DNA of 64,000 bases from Anabaena lutea FACHB-196 (GTDB lineage: Bacteria; Cyanobacteriota; Cyanobacteriia; Cyanobacteriales; Nostocaceae), in the NCBI RefSeq assembly GCF_014698305.1, contig NZ_JACJST010000009.1, positions 124,001 to 188,000 of the forward strand. The letters run 5' to 3'. The notes under the pieces are model-generated. The model ran no database searches. It was not told where the DNA came from and was given only the letters and a program-made list of their open reading frames with translations. How positions within the stretch are numbered: the first letter of the stretch is position 1; each line of letters opens with the position of its first letter. Below are positions 44,788 to 53,302 of this stretch, piece after piece. The translations under genes were made by a program, and so were the position numbers.

Positions 44788-44798
44788 TCATTGAGTGA

Positions 44799-45680
44799 CT
44801 ATTGTAGGAAATTTTCCTGTCCAAGTTTTCGATAAACCTCACGGATTATATCATAGTCAGAATCTTTTGCTGTAATTAGTTGTCCTCCTTTATATTTCTG
44901 GTTAGCTGGAGCAACTACTATACTTTCGATGAGTTTATCCTGATTTTGAATCATACGCGATCGCAAATCTTCCACAAAACTAGCTGCCATTTGGTTGCTA
45001 ACCATAAATACATCATTAGGTAGCAATGGTCCCTTAACGAGTATAGAAAAATCTTTTTCAGATAAACCTTCACGCGCTATAACGTTTTGGTATCTATCAA
45101 ATGCCGTTGCCCAAGCATCCACTTCTCCCTTCTTTAAAGCCACCACACCCTTATCATTTAATAGCACAATTTTGAAATCTGTATTCGGATCTAATCCCGC
45201 ATCCATCAGCATCCTAGTGGGAGAAAGATGGCCAGAAGTTGAACCAATCTCTCGCATAGCAATTGTTTTGCCTTTCAATTGAGTTAATGATTTAATATTA
45301 CTATCTGCACGTACCAAAATAACCGAATAGTAATTTCTGCGCTGAAGCGCAATTAGAGGAATAGCTTTTGATCTGGCATTTAAAATCAAGTATTCTGAAG
45401 GGCCAGCAAACACCATGTCTACCTGTCCCGAAAGTAAAGCAGGTGCTGCTGCTATGGGATTATCAACAGGAAAAAATTCAATAGGTATACCTAATACTTC
45501 CGCTAAAGCAATACGGAATGCACCAAAATCACGCTGTAAATCTTCAATTCCAGTTACATCTGTAACTGCAAGTCTTAATTTTTTGGGTGCAGTGATTGCT
45601 AACTGATCTGCGGTATTCACTTCAGATGCACAACCAACAACGAATAGTAGAGAGTACCACAGCAATTTACGGCGTTTCAT
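44799..45680 (-). CDS. PhnD-like phosphate/phosphonate-type binding lipoprotein
   Basis: A 293-residue periplasmic lipoprotein: signal with FVVGC lipobox (Cys about residue 17), then a solute-binding fold (RLAVTDVTGIEDLQRDFGAF, LLSGQVDMVFAGPSEYLILN, SIVVAPANQKYKGGQ). The family usually binds phosphonate, phosphite or phosphate. No ABC permease or ATPase follows; instead the next gene is the histidine kinase, so a sensing role as ligand receptor is inferred. Its upstream side is a 218-bp MITE-like element (45692-45909), 11 bases before the ATG. Confidence 0.9.
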   Translation of the reverse strand: MKRRKLLWYSLLFVVGCASEVNTADQLAITAPKKLRLAVTDVTGIEDLQRDFGAFRIALAEVLGIPIEFFPVDNPIAAAPALLSGQVDMVFAGPSEYLILNARSKAIPLIALQRRNYYSVILVRADSNIKSLTQLKGKTIAMREIGSTSGHLSPTRMLMDAGLDPNTDFKIVLLNDKGVVALKKGEVDAWATAFDRYQNVIAREGLSEKDFSILVKGPLLPNDVFMVSNQMAASFVEDLRSRMIQNQDKLIESIVVAPANQKYKGGQLITAKDSDYDIIREVYRKLGQENFLQ

Positions 45681-45691
45681 ACATTAACTCA

Positions 45692-45909
45692 AATAAGTAA
45701 TCGTGCAAAATAAATTATCTAGTTAGGGGAGGGAATAGGGAACACTTCTCTTCTCCTGTCGGAGACACTGCGTGAACAAGACGCTCCGCGTTGGCGCAGC
45801 CTGTCCGTAGGACTTACGGCAAGCAAGAGTGCATCGCAGGCAACAGTAAAAGAATACAGAGAGTTTTATTCTTCGGCAAAATGTATAATTAATTTTGCCG
45901 AGGTAATTA
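45692..45909. mobile_element. 218-bp MITE-like element with a nested insertion, upstream of the PhnD-like gene
   Basis: Left end AATAAGTAATCGTGCAAAAT (45692 on) and right end ATTAATTTTGCCGAGG (about 45887-45905) match the 133-bp element at 22651-22783 in opposite orientation. The extra length is a GC-rich palindromic repeat at about 45755-45842 (GACGCTCCGCG, GCGCAGCCTGTCCG) that appears to have been inserted in it. Confidence 0.7.
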
Positions 45910-46180
45910 ATGCTTGTTAATGGTAAGCTTTTGAGTTATTTTCAGCCAAATTTTTCTTGATTAAGACTGATATTTTGTTTTTTGCTCAGGAATGCTGTTA
46001 TTTCGTATAATTACATTTACATCATAACTTATTTTACCAATAGACAAGGTTAAAATAAGGTTATTATTACGAATTAATTTAATATCTCTGGGTAATATCT
46101 CTGGGGCTAGATTCAAAATTATCAGGACTATAGTTTTATTAGTTGGAATATTAATCTACAAGCTAGATTCACCCAACTAA
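45910..46180. other. Intergenic region upstream of the secreted hypothetical gene
   Basis: Part of the 500-bp gap from 45681. No gene is seen; AT-rich, with no clear promoter box that I would call. The gene at 46181 reads away to the right. Confidence 0.4.
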
Positions 46181-46759
46181 ATGCAGCAATCTCTTCTTGC
46201 TAAAATCGCCACAATAGGTTTGTTTTCCGTTGGTAGTGTGAGTGTAGTTGCCAGCAGTTTTCTCCTCACAAAAGCTGCCAGTAATACAGGAACAGGGCAG
46301 ATAGTGACTGATACATCACGCTATCAAGAAATTCGCAATCAAACCTGGTCTGATCTTGAGCTAATCAAACACTTTCCTACAGAGATACCGACTGATCCTA
46401 AAACTGTGCGGATGGTTTACTCTCCCGGCTCTGTACAAGGAAGTAGTTTTTTGCAAGTTCGTTTCCAACAACCTTCTGAAAAGATTCAAAAATTGCTTTC
46501 GCAATACAGTAAAAGTGCTGTGCGCGAATATCGGGGAGGTGATACAAACGATCACAGCAATCAACCCAATGGCTTACCAACAACTTTTTTTTATACTAGT
46601 GATTCCCCAACTGAAGCCTTTCCCCAGACTTATAAAATATTTGTCTTAAAGGCACAAGATCAAGGTAAACCAGGTTTCAAATGGAATCATGGTAATAGTT
46701 ACGGGGTAGCAATTGATAGTTCTACCTCGGAAATTGTCTACTGGGCAGAGAAGTGGTAA
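46181..46759 (+). CDS. Exported hypothetical protein
   Basis: A 192-residue protein with an N-terminal hydrophobic signal-like segment (LLAKIATIGLFSVGSVSVVA, about 5-25) followed by a polar domain. I do not recognise a family. The mature part has mixed alpha/beta character, with conserved-looking DNHSN, PTTFFYTSD and SYGVAIDSSTSEIVYWAEKW. It is probably periplasmic or membrane-anchored. No partner gene is near; heptamer repeats follow it. Confidence 0.7.
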   Translation: MQQSLLAKIATIGLFSVGSVSVVASSFLLTKAASNTGTGQIVTDTSRYQEIRNQTWSDLELIKHFPTEIPTDPKTVRMVYSPGSVQGSSFLQVRFQQPSEKIQKLLSQYSKSAVREYRGGDTNDHSNQPNGLPTTFFYTSDSPTEAFPQTYKIFVLKAQDQGKPGFKWNHGNSYGVAIDSSTSEIVYWAEKW

Positions 46760-46779
46760 TCCCATTCCTAATTCTAAGT

Positions 46780-46953
46780 AATGAGTACTGAGTACCGAGT
46801 TCTGAGTTATGAATTTTTAGCTTCGAGTTTTGAGTTATCAGTTAGTAAATTCACAACTGTCTTCAACTCCTCTGTTCTGACTTCTTACTTCTGACACGGT
46901 ACTCGCTACTCGCTACTCGCTACTCGGTACTCGCTACTCGGTACTCGCTACTC
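46780..46953. repeat. Heptamer-type tandem repeats (GAGTAnn and STACTCG)
   Basis: Four GAGTACT-like units (about 46782-46812) and eight STACTCG units (46897-46953: CTACTCG with some GTACTCG). The region between the secreted protein and the small protein gene has no gene. Confidence 0.75.
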
Positions 46954-47026
46954 ATAAACACCCTAACTGCTGGACTACTGTAAACAACCGTTACACTTCA
47001 TTGCAAATTAACAAGCAAGACGTAAC

Positions 47027-47050
47027 AACATGATAACTTTTGATCATGTT
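47027..47050. promoter_or_regulatory. 8-bp dyad upstream of the small protein gene
   Basis: Perfect arms AACATGAT and ATCATGTT around an 8-base spacer, 36 bp before the start at 47086. Could be an operator; no known regulator motif is recognised. Confidence 0.4.
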
Positions 47051-47085
47051 ATGAATTTGTACAAGATTTATCAAAGGAGAACATA

Positions 47086-47292
47086 GTGGCAATGGAATCA
47101 AACTTACTAACGGGCGCAGTTGTAGAAAACCAAGATATTAGCGAATACGTAGCTCATCTACAGATGCACATGACTCTTCAAGCTCGCAACCTGGTTCCAA
47201 CCCTAAAACAGACCATAGAAGATAGTCGCCAGCAACTACTCCATCAAACCCAAGCCAACTTTGAGAAGATAGTTTCTCGGCAAGGGCTATAG
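47086..47292 (+). CDS. Small conserved-looking cyanobacterial protein
   Basis: A 68-residue helical protein (ESNLLTGAVVENQDISEYVA, then MHMTLQARNLVPTLKQTIED). No signal or membrane helix; not a family I can name. The GTG at 47086 is chosen because AGGAGA lies 5 bases before it; the ATG two codons on would have an 11-base spacing. Followed by a terminator-like hairpin. Confidence 0.65.
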   Translation: MAMESNLLTGAVVENQDISEYVAHLQMHMTLQARNLVPTLKQTIEDSRQQLLHQTQANFEKIVSRQGL

Positions 47293-47341
47293 AAAGAGTA
47301 CAGACAATACAGAATTTTAACCGAAATTACCATAAAATAAA

Positions 47342-47406
47342 GGCAGATGTTGTTGTGTCCACACCAAAGGTGTACTCAAAATATCTGCTTTTTATGCTTT
47401 TTTTAA
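47342..47406 (+). terminator. Terminator-like hairpin after the small protein gene
   Basis: Outer arms GCAGAT (47343-47348) and ATCTGC (47383-47388), with an inner CACACC/GGTGT stem, then TTTTTATGCTTTTTT. Fits an intrinsic terminator of the small + strand gene. Confidence 0.6.
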
Positions 47407-47527
47407 GTATTGAGTTAAGAAAATCACTCTTTTGGAGCAATAGCTAGGAGCGGAAAGCCGTTAAGATTATTGCAGCATTACCTCACCAATCGCAATCAGT
47501 AAAGGCTAAATGGCGGCTTGAATCAAA

Positions 47528-48760
47528 ATGAATTCACTACTTTCTCGAAACCTCAGCGTTGTAATTCGACCAGTCCAATACCGGGATCTGGACGGCATTG
47601 AGCGCTTAACTCAAGATTCATTTGCAGCCCACTCTCCCAAGGGAGCATTTTTTACCATGCAGTGGCTGCGTCACTGGTTTGGGTTACTCAAGTTTTTGAG
47701 TTGGTTTCCCAACCCATTCCAGTACCGCTTCTGTGGCTATGTGGCAGAACAAGGGCGGATGCTTCTGGGGATGATTCAAGTCTCACCGTTTAACCGTACC
47801 CGCAGCACTTGGCGAATTGATAGGGTAATGTTAGACCGTGCTGTTGACAAGCAAGGCGTAGGCTCCCAACTTTTGCGCCACTGCTTTGAATCAATTTTAG
47901 AAGCTCGTACTTGGTTATTGGAAGTCAATGTTAATGATATAGAAGCTCTAGCGCTCTATCGGCAAAATGGATTTCAGCGACTAGCGGAAATGACATACTG
48001 GGAAATTAGCCCAGAGTTGTTGGTTGAATTGGCACAAGCCGAACCAGACCTACCGAACCTATTACCAGTCAGTAATGCTGATGCCCCATTGCTATATCAA
48101 TTAGATACAGCATCAATGCCTCCTTTGGTACGTCAGGTATTTGACCGCCACACCCATGACTTCAAAACCAGTTTATTCGGCGTTCTCTCAGATGCTGTCA
48201 AACAGTGGCTGACTAAAACCGAAGTCGTTAGCGGCTATGTATTTGAACCCCAGCGCAAAGCAGCCATTGGTCATTTTCAGGTACAACTTGACCGGAAAGG
48301 GGAAAATCCCCATGTCGCAACTCTGACTGTTCACCCGGCTTATACTTGGTTGTATCCAGAATTGTTGTCTCAATTATCCCGCATTACCCAAGATTTTCCT
48401 GAGCAAGGTCTGCAACTAGCTTCCTCTGATTATCAGCCAGAGCGTGAGGAATATTTAGAGCGCATTGGGGCTAAACGCATAGAACATACCCTGATTATGT
48501 CGCGCTCAGTTTGGCATAAGCTACGGGAATCAAAATTTGTCTCCTTGGAAGGTATTCAGTGGCCGGAAGTGTTGCAAGGACTGCAACCTGCACGCAAACC
48601 TATACCAGGAGGAATGTCATGGATACCAAAACAGCCACAGCCTAAGTCAGACAGACCGGTGCCAACTAAGTCAGAAATTGTTTCTTTTGGTAGCCACAAT
48701 TTTAATATTGATGCATCTGGCCAATCTGAGCCAACAGATGCACAGCAGGAGACGAATTAG
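47528..48760 (+). CDS. GNAT-type acetyltransferase, two domains
   Basis: A 410-residue protein with an N-terminal GNAT domain (VIRPVQYRDLDGIERLTQDS; MLDRAVDKQGVGSQLLRHC as the acetyl-CoA motif; ALYRQNGFQRLAE) and a second region of about 150 residues, ending in a Pro-rich, disordered tail. The substrate is unknown. It ends 1 base before the ruvX start, with GGAGA about 10 bases upstream of that start inside this gene, so the two are probably co-transcribed and co-translated. Confidence 0.88.
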   Translation: MNSLLSRNLSVVIRPVQYRDLDGIERLTQDSFAAHSPKGAFFTMQWLRHWFGLLKFLSWFPNPFQYRFCGYVAEQGRMLLGMIQVSPFNRTRSTWRIDRVMLDRAVDKQGVGSQLLRHCFESILEARTWLLEVNVNDIEALALYRQNGFQRLAEMTYWEISPELLVELAQAEPDLPNLLPVSNADAPLLYQLDTASMPPLVRQVFDRHTHDFKTSLFGVLSDAVKQWLTKTEVVSGYVFEPQRKAAIGHFQVQLDRKGENPHVATLTVHPAYTWLYPELLSQLSRITQDFPEQGLQLASSDYQPEREEYLERIGAKRIEHTLIMSRSVWHKLRESKFVSLEGIQWPEVLQGLQPARKPIPGGMSWIPKQPQPKSDRPVPTKSEIVSFGSHNFNIDASGQSEPTDAQQETN

Positions 48761-48761
48761 C

Positions 48762-49238
48762 GTGATAGTTCAGCAGCAATCAAAGTCTTTAATCTCAGCT
48801 TTGGGCGTGGATGTCGGTAGCAAGCGTATTGGGCTGGCGGGGTGCGATGGTACGGGTTTAATTGCCACAGGTATCACCACCATTGAGCGCAGGTCTTTTA
48901 AGGAGGATGTAGAGCAAATACAACAAATAGTGAATGAGCGCCAAGTGCAAGTTCTGGTTGTGGGTCTACCATATTCAATGGATGGCTCTTTGGGTTTTCA
49001 GGCTCGTCATGTCCAAAAATTTGCTACTAGACTAGCTCAAGCCCTAAATTTGCCTGTGGAATACATGGATGAGCGATTAACTTCTTATCAAGCCGAACAA
49101 ATGCTGATAGCAGAAAATCGCTCGCCTTCGCGTCATAAGGGTCTAATTGACCGCAAAGCTGCTGCTCTGATTCTGCAACAATGGCTAGATAACAGACGAA
49201 GCACTTCCCCTAGATCAGTAGCATTTACTGAGGATTGA
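48762..49238 (+). CDS. ruvX: Holliday junction resolvase-like RuvX (YqgF)
   Basis: A 158-residue RNase H-fold protein: ALGVDVGSKRIGLAGCDG (first Asp), VVGLPYSMDGSLG with the second acid, then YMDERLTSYQAEQMLI (Glu) and the SRHKGLIDRKAAALILQ (Asp) end. These are the four acidic positions of the family, involved in 16S rRNA processing and possibly DNA junctions. The start is GTG at 48762, right after the GNAT stop; longer upstream frames have no family match. Confidence 0.93.
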   Translation: MIVQQQSKSLISALGVDVGSKRIGLAGCDGTGLIATGITTIERRSFKEDVEQIQQIVNERQVQVLVVGLPYSMDGSLGFQARHVQKFATRLAQALNLPVEYMDERLTSYQAEQMLIAENRSPSRHKGLIDRKAAALILQQWLDNRRSTSPRSVAFTED

Positions 49239-49370
49239 TACCTTTTAACATGGTATTCTGAAAACTATTACTCAACTGTATATCCAGCTTTTTGGTTGAC
49301 ATTGGCTATCATGAAGATATTTCAATGATCTCCACAGTTGCGGGTATTGATAAATTTACATAATGCGGCT

Positions 49371-49943
49371 ATGTCTTCCTCTCAATTTTCTGACGAAAAT
49401 GACCAGTCTAACGTTGGTTCTATCACTCTGACAGATGACGACGGGCGATCGCTCGAATGTTATATTGAGCATTCGCTATCTGTAGATGAGCAAGAATATG
49501 TTTTACTTTTGCCAGTAGACTCACCCATAGAAATCTTCGCTTGGCAAGATGAAGGTGAAGAAGAAGAGGCTATCTTGGTAGAAGATGATGCTACGATTAA
49601 CAAAGTTTTTCCCACCGCTCAAGCAGTTCTATCTGAGCAGAATCTGATCGTCAAAAATACTGCTTATGCTTTGACGGTGGCTGGTGAGCTACCACCAGTC
49701 GAAGAATCAGAACTCTTTACTTTAGAAATTGAAGATGACGAAGCAAATTTAGAACCAGAGCAACTACAATTACTGGCCAGTTTCTACCATGAAGATCAGG
49801 AATATGCAATTTATACACCCCTCGATCCCCTGCTATTTTTTGCCAGGATAACGGATACAGGTAAGCCTGAATTGCTATCTCCTGAAGAGTTTCGGAAAGT
49901 TCAACCTTTATTAGAAGAGCATCTTTTTAATCAGGTTGAATAA
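49371..49943 (+). CDS. DUF3727 protein
   Basis: A 190-residue acidic protein (IEHSLSVDEQEYVLLLPVDS, YAIYTPLDPLLFFARITD), which I recognise as the DUF3727 family of cyanobacteria and plant chloroplasts. Two similar halves share the pattern Y-x-L/I-x-x-P-x-D, suggesting an internal duplication. No signal peptide. Function is unknown. The ATG at 49371 is preferred over an upstream one at 49338 because it starts at MSSSQFSDEN. Confidence 0.82.
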   Translation: MSSSQFSDENDQSNVGSITLTDDDGRSLECYIEHSLSVDEQEYVLLLPVDSPIEIFAWQDEGEEEEAILVEDDATINKVFPTAQAVLSEQNLIVKNTAYALTVAGELPPVEESELFTLEIEDDEANLEPEQLQLLASFYHEDQEYAIYTPLDPLLFFARITDTGKPELLSPEEFRKVQPLLEEHLFNQVE

Positions 49944-50325
49944 TCCTAATTGATAATTAAACACTAATAATTAGAAATACCATTTCTCAATTGTGAAGTT
50001 GAAATTTTTCCATTGCCCATCTGAGTCGATTCCGTTGATTGGCAGTGGAAATTTATTAATCAAAAAATTATTGCCTCATTTGGAACTCGTAATTACAGAA
50101 TAGAGTGACTTGATTTGTTAATAATGGAAGAAGAAAAATCAAGCAGGTTTTAGCTTTGTTGATCTTTTTTTACCTAGTTAGTAGGTTGCACCATTTTCAA
50201 TTAGTTGACTAACCCATCTGGTAATGATTTCTCCGGCGCACTGTAGGTACTAGTGTAAGATGTCAGCATAGTTATGTTTATTTACGTTTTTCTACTTAAT
50301 TACGAACTAAGAATTACGAATTATT
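49944..50325. other. Intergenic region, nothing specific seen
   Basis: 382 bp of AT-rich DNA between DUF3727 and YqeG; no gene, terminator or strong repeat is seen except a few AATTACGAATT units at about 50305-50320. Confidence 0.5.
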
Positions 50326-50865
50326 ATGACTTGGAACAATCTCTTACAGCCTGACTTGATTTTACAAGGTTCAGTTTTGAACCTGACACCAAAGACTATC
50401 CAAAAATATGGGCTGAAAGGGCTGGTGTTGGATGTGGATGACACTTTAGTCCCGATTAAAGTTAGGGAGGCTTCCCCAGAACTGCAACAGTGGGTAGAAG
50501 AAGTCCGTACTTGCACTGCACTGTACTTAGTCAGCAATAACCTGAGCGAAGGGCGAATTGGTAGTATTGCTCGCTCCCTTAACTTACCTTACTACCTGGG
50601 TGCAGCTAAACCCTCACGGCGCAAAATCAGGGCTGCATTGCAAGGGATGAGTTTACCTGTACATGAAGTGGGTATGGTAGGCGATCGCTTGTTTACTGAT
50701 GTGATCGCAGGTAATCGTCTGGGTATGTTTACCATATTAGTTGAACCGATTGTCCATGCTGATACCGCTCTCCGTTCTCATCCCATCCGTAACTTTGAAG
50801 TCTGGGTATCAGAAATATTAGGAGCCTCCATTACACCTAAACACACAAAAATTCACAAAGATTGA
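50326..50865 (+). CDS. YqeG family HAD phosphatase
   Basis: A 179-residue HAD-IIIA phosphatase. Motif I GLVLDVDDTLVPI (DxDxT, nucleophile about residue 38), motif II LYLVSNN, motif III in KPSRRKIRAALQ (Lys), and motif IV GDRLFTDVIAGN. Relatives (plant PGP phosphatase type) act on phosphatidylglycerol phosphate, which cyanobacteria need for phosphatidylglycerol, so that is the likely role. A terminator hairpin lies about 135 bases past its stop. Confidence 0.93.
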   Translation: MTWNNLLQPDLILQGSVLNLTPKTIQKYGLKGLVLDVDDTLVPIKVREASPELQQWVEEVRTCTALYLVSNNLSEGRIGSIARSLNLPYYLGAAKPSRRKIRAALQGMSLPVHEVGMVGDRLFTDVIAGNRLGMFTILVEPIVHADTALRSHPIRNFEVWVSEILGASITPKHTKIHKD

Positions 50866-51215
50866 TAAATCGTCAGCAAACTGAATCTAAAGAAATCATT
50901 AAGCTTTCTTGCTTTTTCTCAAAAATCAGAGAATATATATTGCAATAGCATCAGGGTCAGCCAAAAAAGACCCTAGGAAATAACAGATAAATATAAACCC
51001 GTACAGCGTCAGCCTTCACTATAGAGGGATTGGCGCTGTACAATTTTTTAGGTATTTACCCAAGTTGCAAGTCATCTAGTTGAGGCTGGTAATGGGTAAT
51101 TGGTGATTGGTGAGTAACCGACTAATGACTAATGACTAATGACTAATGACCAATGACCAATGACCAATGACTAATGACCAATGACTAATGACCAATGACT
51201 AATGACTAATGACCA
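50866..51215. other. Intergenic region with terminator and heptamer array
   Basis: Contains the hairpin at 51001-51050 and, from 51121, the 14-copy heptamer array that leads straight into proB. No gene is seen. Confidence 0.6.
51001..51050 (+). terminator. Probable intrinsic terminator after YqeG
   Basis: Arms GTACAGCG and CGCTGTAC (8 bp perfect) with part-paired interior, followed by AATTTTTTA. Confidence 0.7.
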
Positions 51216-51218
51216 ATG
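51121..51218 (+). repeat. 14 tandem ACYAATG heptamers ending in the proB start codon
   Basis: Fourteen exact or one-base-variant heptamers (ACTAATG or ACCAATG). The last three bases of the fourteenth unit (51216-51218) are the ATG of proB. Every unit contains an ATG; a 7-base period moves it through all three frames. Confidence 0.95.
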
Positions 51219-52325
51219 ACTAAAACAATAGTTGTTAAAATCGGTACTTCTAGCCTAACTCAACCAGAAACAGGACAATTAGCCCTTTCCACTATTGCAA
51301 CTTTGACGGAAACTCTGTGCAATTTAAGACACCAAGGGCATCGCGTAATTTTAGTTTCCTCTGGTGCTGTGGGGGTGGGTTGTGCGCGTCTGGGTTTAAC
51401 AGAACGTCCGAAAGCCATAGCCCTCAAACAAGCTGTAGCAGCAGTTGGGCAAGGTCGCCTCATGCGTATTTATGATGATTTATTTAGTACATTAAATCAA
51501 CCTATAGCTCAAGTATTATTAACAAGAGCAGATTTAGTACAACGTAGTCGCTATCTCAATGCCTATAATACTTTTCAGGAATTATTAGGACTGGGAGTGA
51601 TTCCGGTGGTGAATGAAAATGATACAGTAGCTGTTGAGGAATTGAAATTTGGTGATAACGACACCCTTTCCGCTTTAGTTGCCAGTTTAGTTGAAGCGGA
51701 TTGGTTATTTTTACTGACTGATGTGGATAGATTGTATTCAGCAGATCCTCGTACAGTGCCAGATGCCCGTCCTATTTCTTTAATTAGTAATATGAAAGAA
51801 TTGGCAGAATTACAAATCCAAACCGGCGGACAGGGTTCACAGTGGGGTACTGGGGGGATGGTGACAAAGATTTCGGCTGCTAGAATTGCGATCACAGCTG
51901 GTGTGAGAACTGTCATTACTCAAGGTCGTTTTCCCCGCAATATTGAAAAAATTATCCAAGGGGAAGCTATAGGAACGCATTTTGAACCGCAACCAGAACC
52001 AACTTCAGCGAGAAAACGCTGGATAGCTTATGGTTTAGTGCCGACGGGTAAATTATATTTAGATGATGGGGCAATAAATGCCATTTTGCAAGCGGGAAAA
52101 TCTTTGTTAGCGGCGGGAATTAAGGCTGTAGAAGGGGAGTTTGAGAATCAGGAAGCAGTGCAGTTGTGCGATCGTAATGGTAACGAAATTGCCAGAGGAT
52201 TAGTTAACTATAACAGCGAAGATTTGGAAAAAATTTGTGGTTGTCATTCACGGGATATTGCGGGCATTTTGGGTTATGCGGGTGCAGAAACTGTGATTCA
52301 CCGCGATAATTTGGTTTTGATTTAG
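51216..52325 (+). CDS. proB: Glutamate 5-kinase
   Basis: A 369-residue kinase giving gamma-glutamyl phosphate, first step of proline synthesis. AAK fold with [13 protein letters not shown] at the start, [18 protein letters not shown], and the GTGGMVTKI phosphate loop; a C-terminal PUA domain is present ([19 protein letters not shown]), so length is normal. The start sits in the heptamer array and no Shine-Dalgarno is seen, an unusual leader. Confidence 0.96.
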   Translation: MTKTIVVKIGTSSLTQPETGQLALSTIATLTETLCNLRHQGHRVILVSSGAVGVGCARLGLTERPKAIALKQAVAAVGQGRLMRIYDDLFSTLNQPIAQVLLTRADLVQRSRYLNAYNTFQELLGLGVIPVVNENDTVAVEELKFGDNDTLSALVASLVEADWLFLLTDVDRLYSADPRTVPDARPISLISNMKELAELQIQTGGQGSQWGTGGMVTKISAARIAITAGVRTVITQGRFPRNIEKIIQGEAIGTHFEPQPEPTSARKRWIAYGLVPTGKLYLDDGAINAILQAGKSLLAAGIKAVEGEFENQEAVQLCDRNGNEIARGLVNYNSEDLEKICGCHSRDIAGILGYAGAETVIHRDNLVLI

Positions 52326-52395
52326 GAGTGTTTTTAACGCAGAGGAACGCGGAGGTTCACGCGGAGGTTCGCGGAGTTTTTATGGAGGAGAGGTT

Positions 52396-52980
52396 ATGGT
52401 TCAAGCTTTGGAAGGTTCTTTGGGTTTACCGGAGGAGGAACAACGTTTCTACCGTCGTGGGGTTAGTTGGGAAAGATTTCAAGCAATTCAAAAGGGTTTT
52501 GAACATCTCCCTGGGGTGCGTTTATTTTATTGTGAGGGAGTTTTAGAAATTGTGGGTGTCGGTAAAGCGCATGAGTTGATTAGTGGTTTGATTGCTGGAC
52601 TGCTAATCATCTACTTTGAGATTAAGGAAATTGAATTTTTCCCCAGTGGTAGTTATTCTCAAATAATTCCTGGTGTAGTTGAGTATCAAGCAGACTTATC
52701 TTATTGTTTGGGAACAGATAAAGATAGACCAGATTTATGTATTGAAGTAGTGATTACTAGTGGTAGTCCCATCAAACTGAAAAAATATAAATTAATGAAA
52801 GTCCCAGAAATTTGGTTTTGGGAAGATGGAACGCTTGAGGTTTATTGTTTGCGAGAACAAGAATATGAGAAAGTTGTTAAAAGCGAGTTATTGCCAGAAT
52901 TAAATTTATCTTTGTTGAGTCGTTGTCTTTTGTTATCTTCTCCTTTGGAAGCGATCAGAGAATTTCGTCGAGGTATTTGA
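52396..52980 (+). CDS. Uma2 family (DUF820) restriction endonuclease-like protein
   Basis: A 194-residue PD-(D/E)xK-fold protein: YQADLSYCLGTD (Asp), PDLCIEVVITSG (Glu and the usual E-V-V), IKLKKYKLMKVPEIWFW. Nuclease action is predicted; the family is abundant in cyanobacteria and its role is not known. Start has GGAGGAGAGG just before it, and the upstream 52340-52385 is a GCGGAGGTTC-type repeat. Confidence 0.88.
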   Translation: MVQALEGSLGLPEEEQRFYRRGVSWERFQAIQKGFEHLPGVRLFYCEGVLEIVGVGKAHELISGLIAGLLIIYFEIKEIEFFPSGSYSQIIPGVVEYQADLSYCLGTDKDRPDLCIEVVITSGSPIKLKKYKLMKVPEIWFWEDGTLEVYCLREQEYEKVVKSELLPELNLSLLSRCLLLSSPLEAIREFRRGI

Positions 52981-52996
52981 ATAATTGAGATATAGC

Positions 52997-53230
52997 CTAA
53001 CTATTTTCAACATTTTCTACTTGAGATTTAGCCAACCTAATTAATAATCTTAACGCTTCGTTGACTGCTTCTGCTGTGGGGAAAGCTTGAGCAACATCAG
53101 GTGCTAATAAAACTAAATTAGTTCCTTGTTGGTAAAGTTCCACATATTTACCTCTTACACCTCCCTCTAGCTGAGTAAAGTTATATTCAGAACGCAGTTC
53201 ATCATTTTCTGGTTTAAAGTCCTGATTCAT
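52997..53230 (-). CDS. Small hypothetical protein, antitoxin-like
   Basis: A 77-residue protein MNQDFKPENDELRSEYNF, then LEGGVRGKYVELYQQGTNLV and AEAVNEALRLLIRLA. The pattern (short acidic start, 'RGKY' strand, helical end) resembles small antitoxin-like cyanobacterial proteins, but no toxin gene is next to it. The start at 53230 is chosen over 53299 because AGGAG lies 6 bases before it. Confidence 0.6.
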   Translation of the reverse strand: MNQDFKPENDELRSEYNFTQLEGGVRGKYVELYQQGTNLVLLAPDVAQAFPTAEAVNEALRLLIRLAKSQVENVENS

Positions 53231-53302
53231 AAAATCTCCTTTCTCTGCGTGTTGCTTCTCTTGCATTAATAATTCTGATATGAATACAACATTCAACAAT
53301 AC

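Noticed and set aside
46897-46953. Short regularly spaced repeats that might be a CRISPR array
   Set aside because: Units are 7 bases with no spacers, i.e. tandem heptamers, not direct repeats with unique spacers.
48537-48761. Longer N terminus for RuvX
   Set aside because: It overlaps the GNAT gene and has no family similarity; the GTG at 48762 fits the family start.
52328-52546. Alternative frame starting before the Uma2 gene
   Set aside because: It overlaps the well-supported Uma2 frame, and its codons are from a GCGGAGGTTC repeat.
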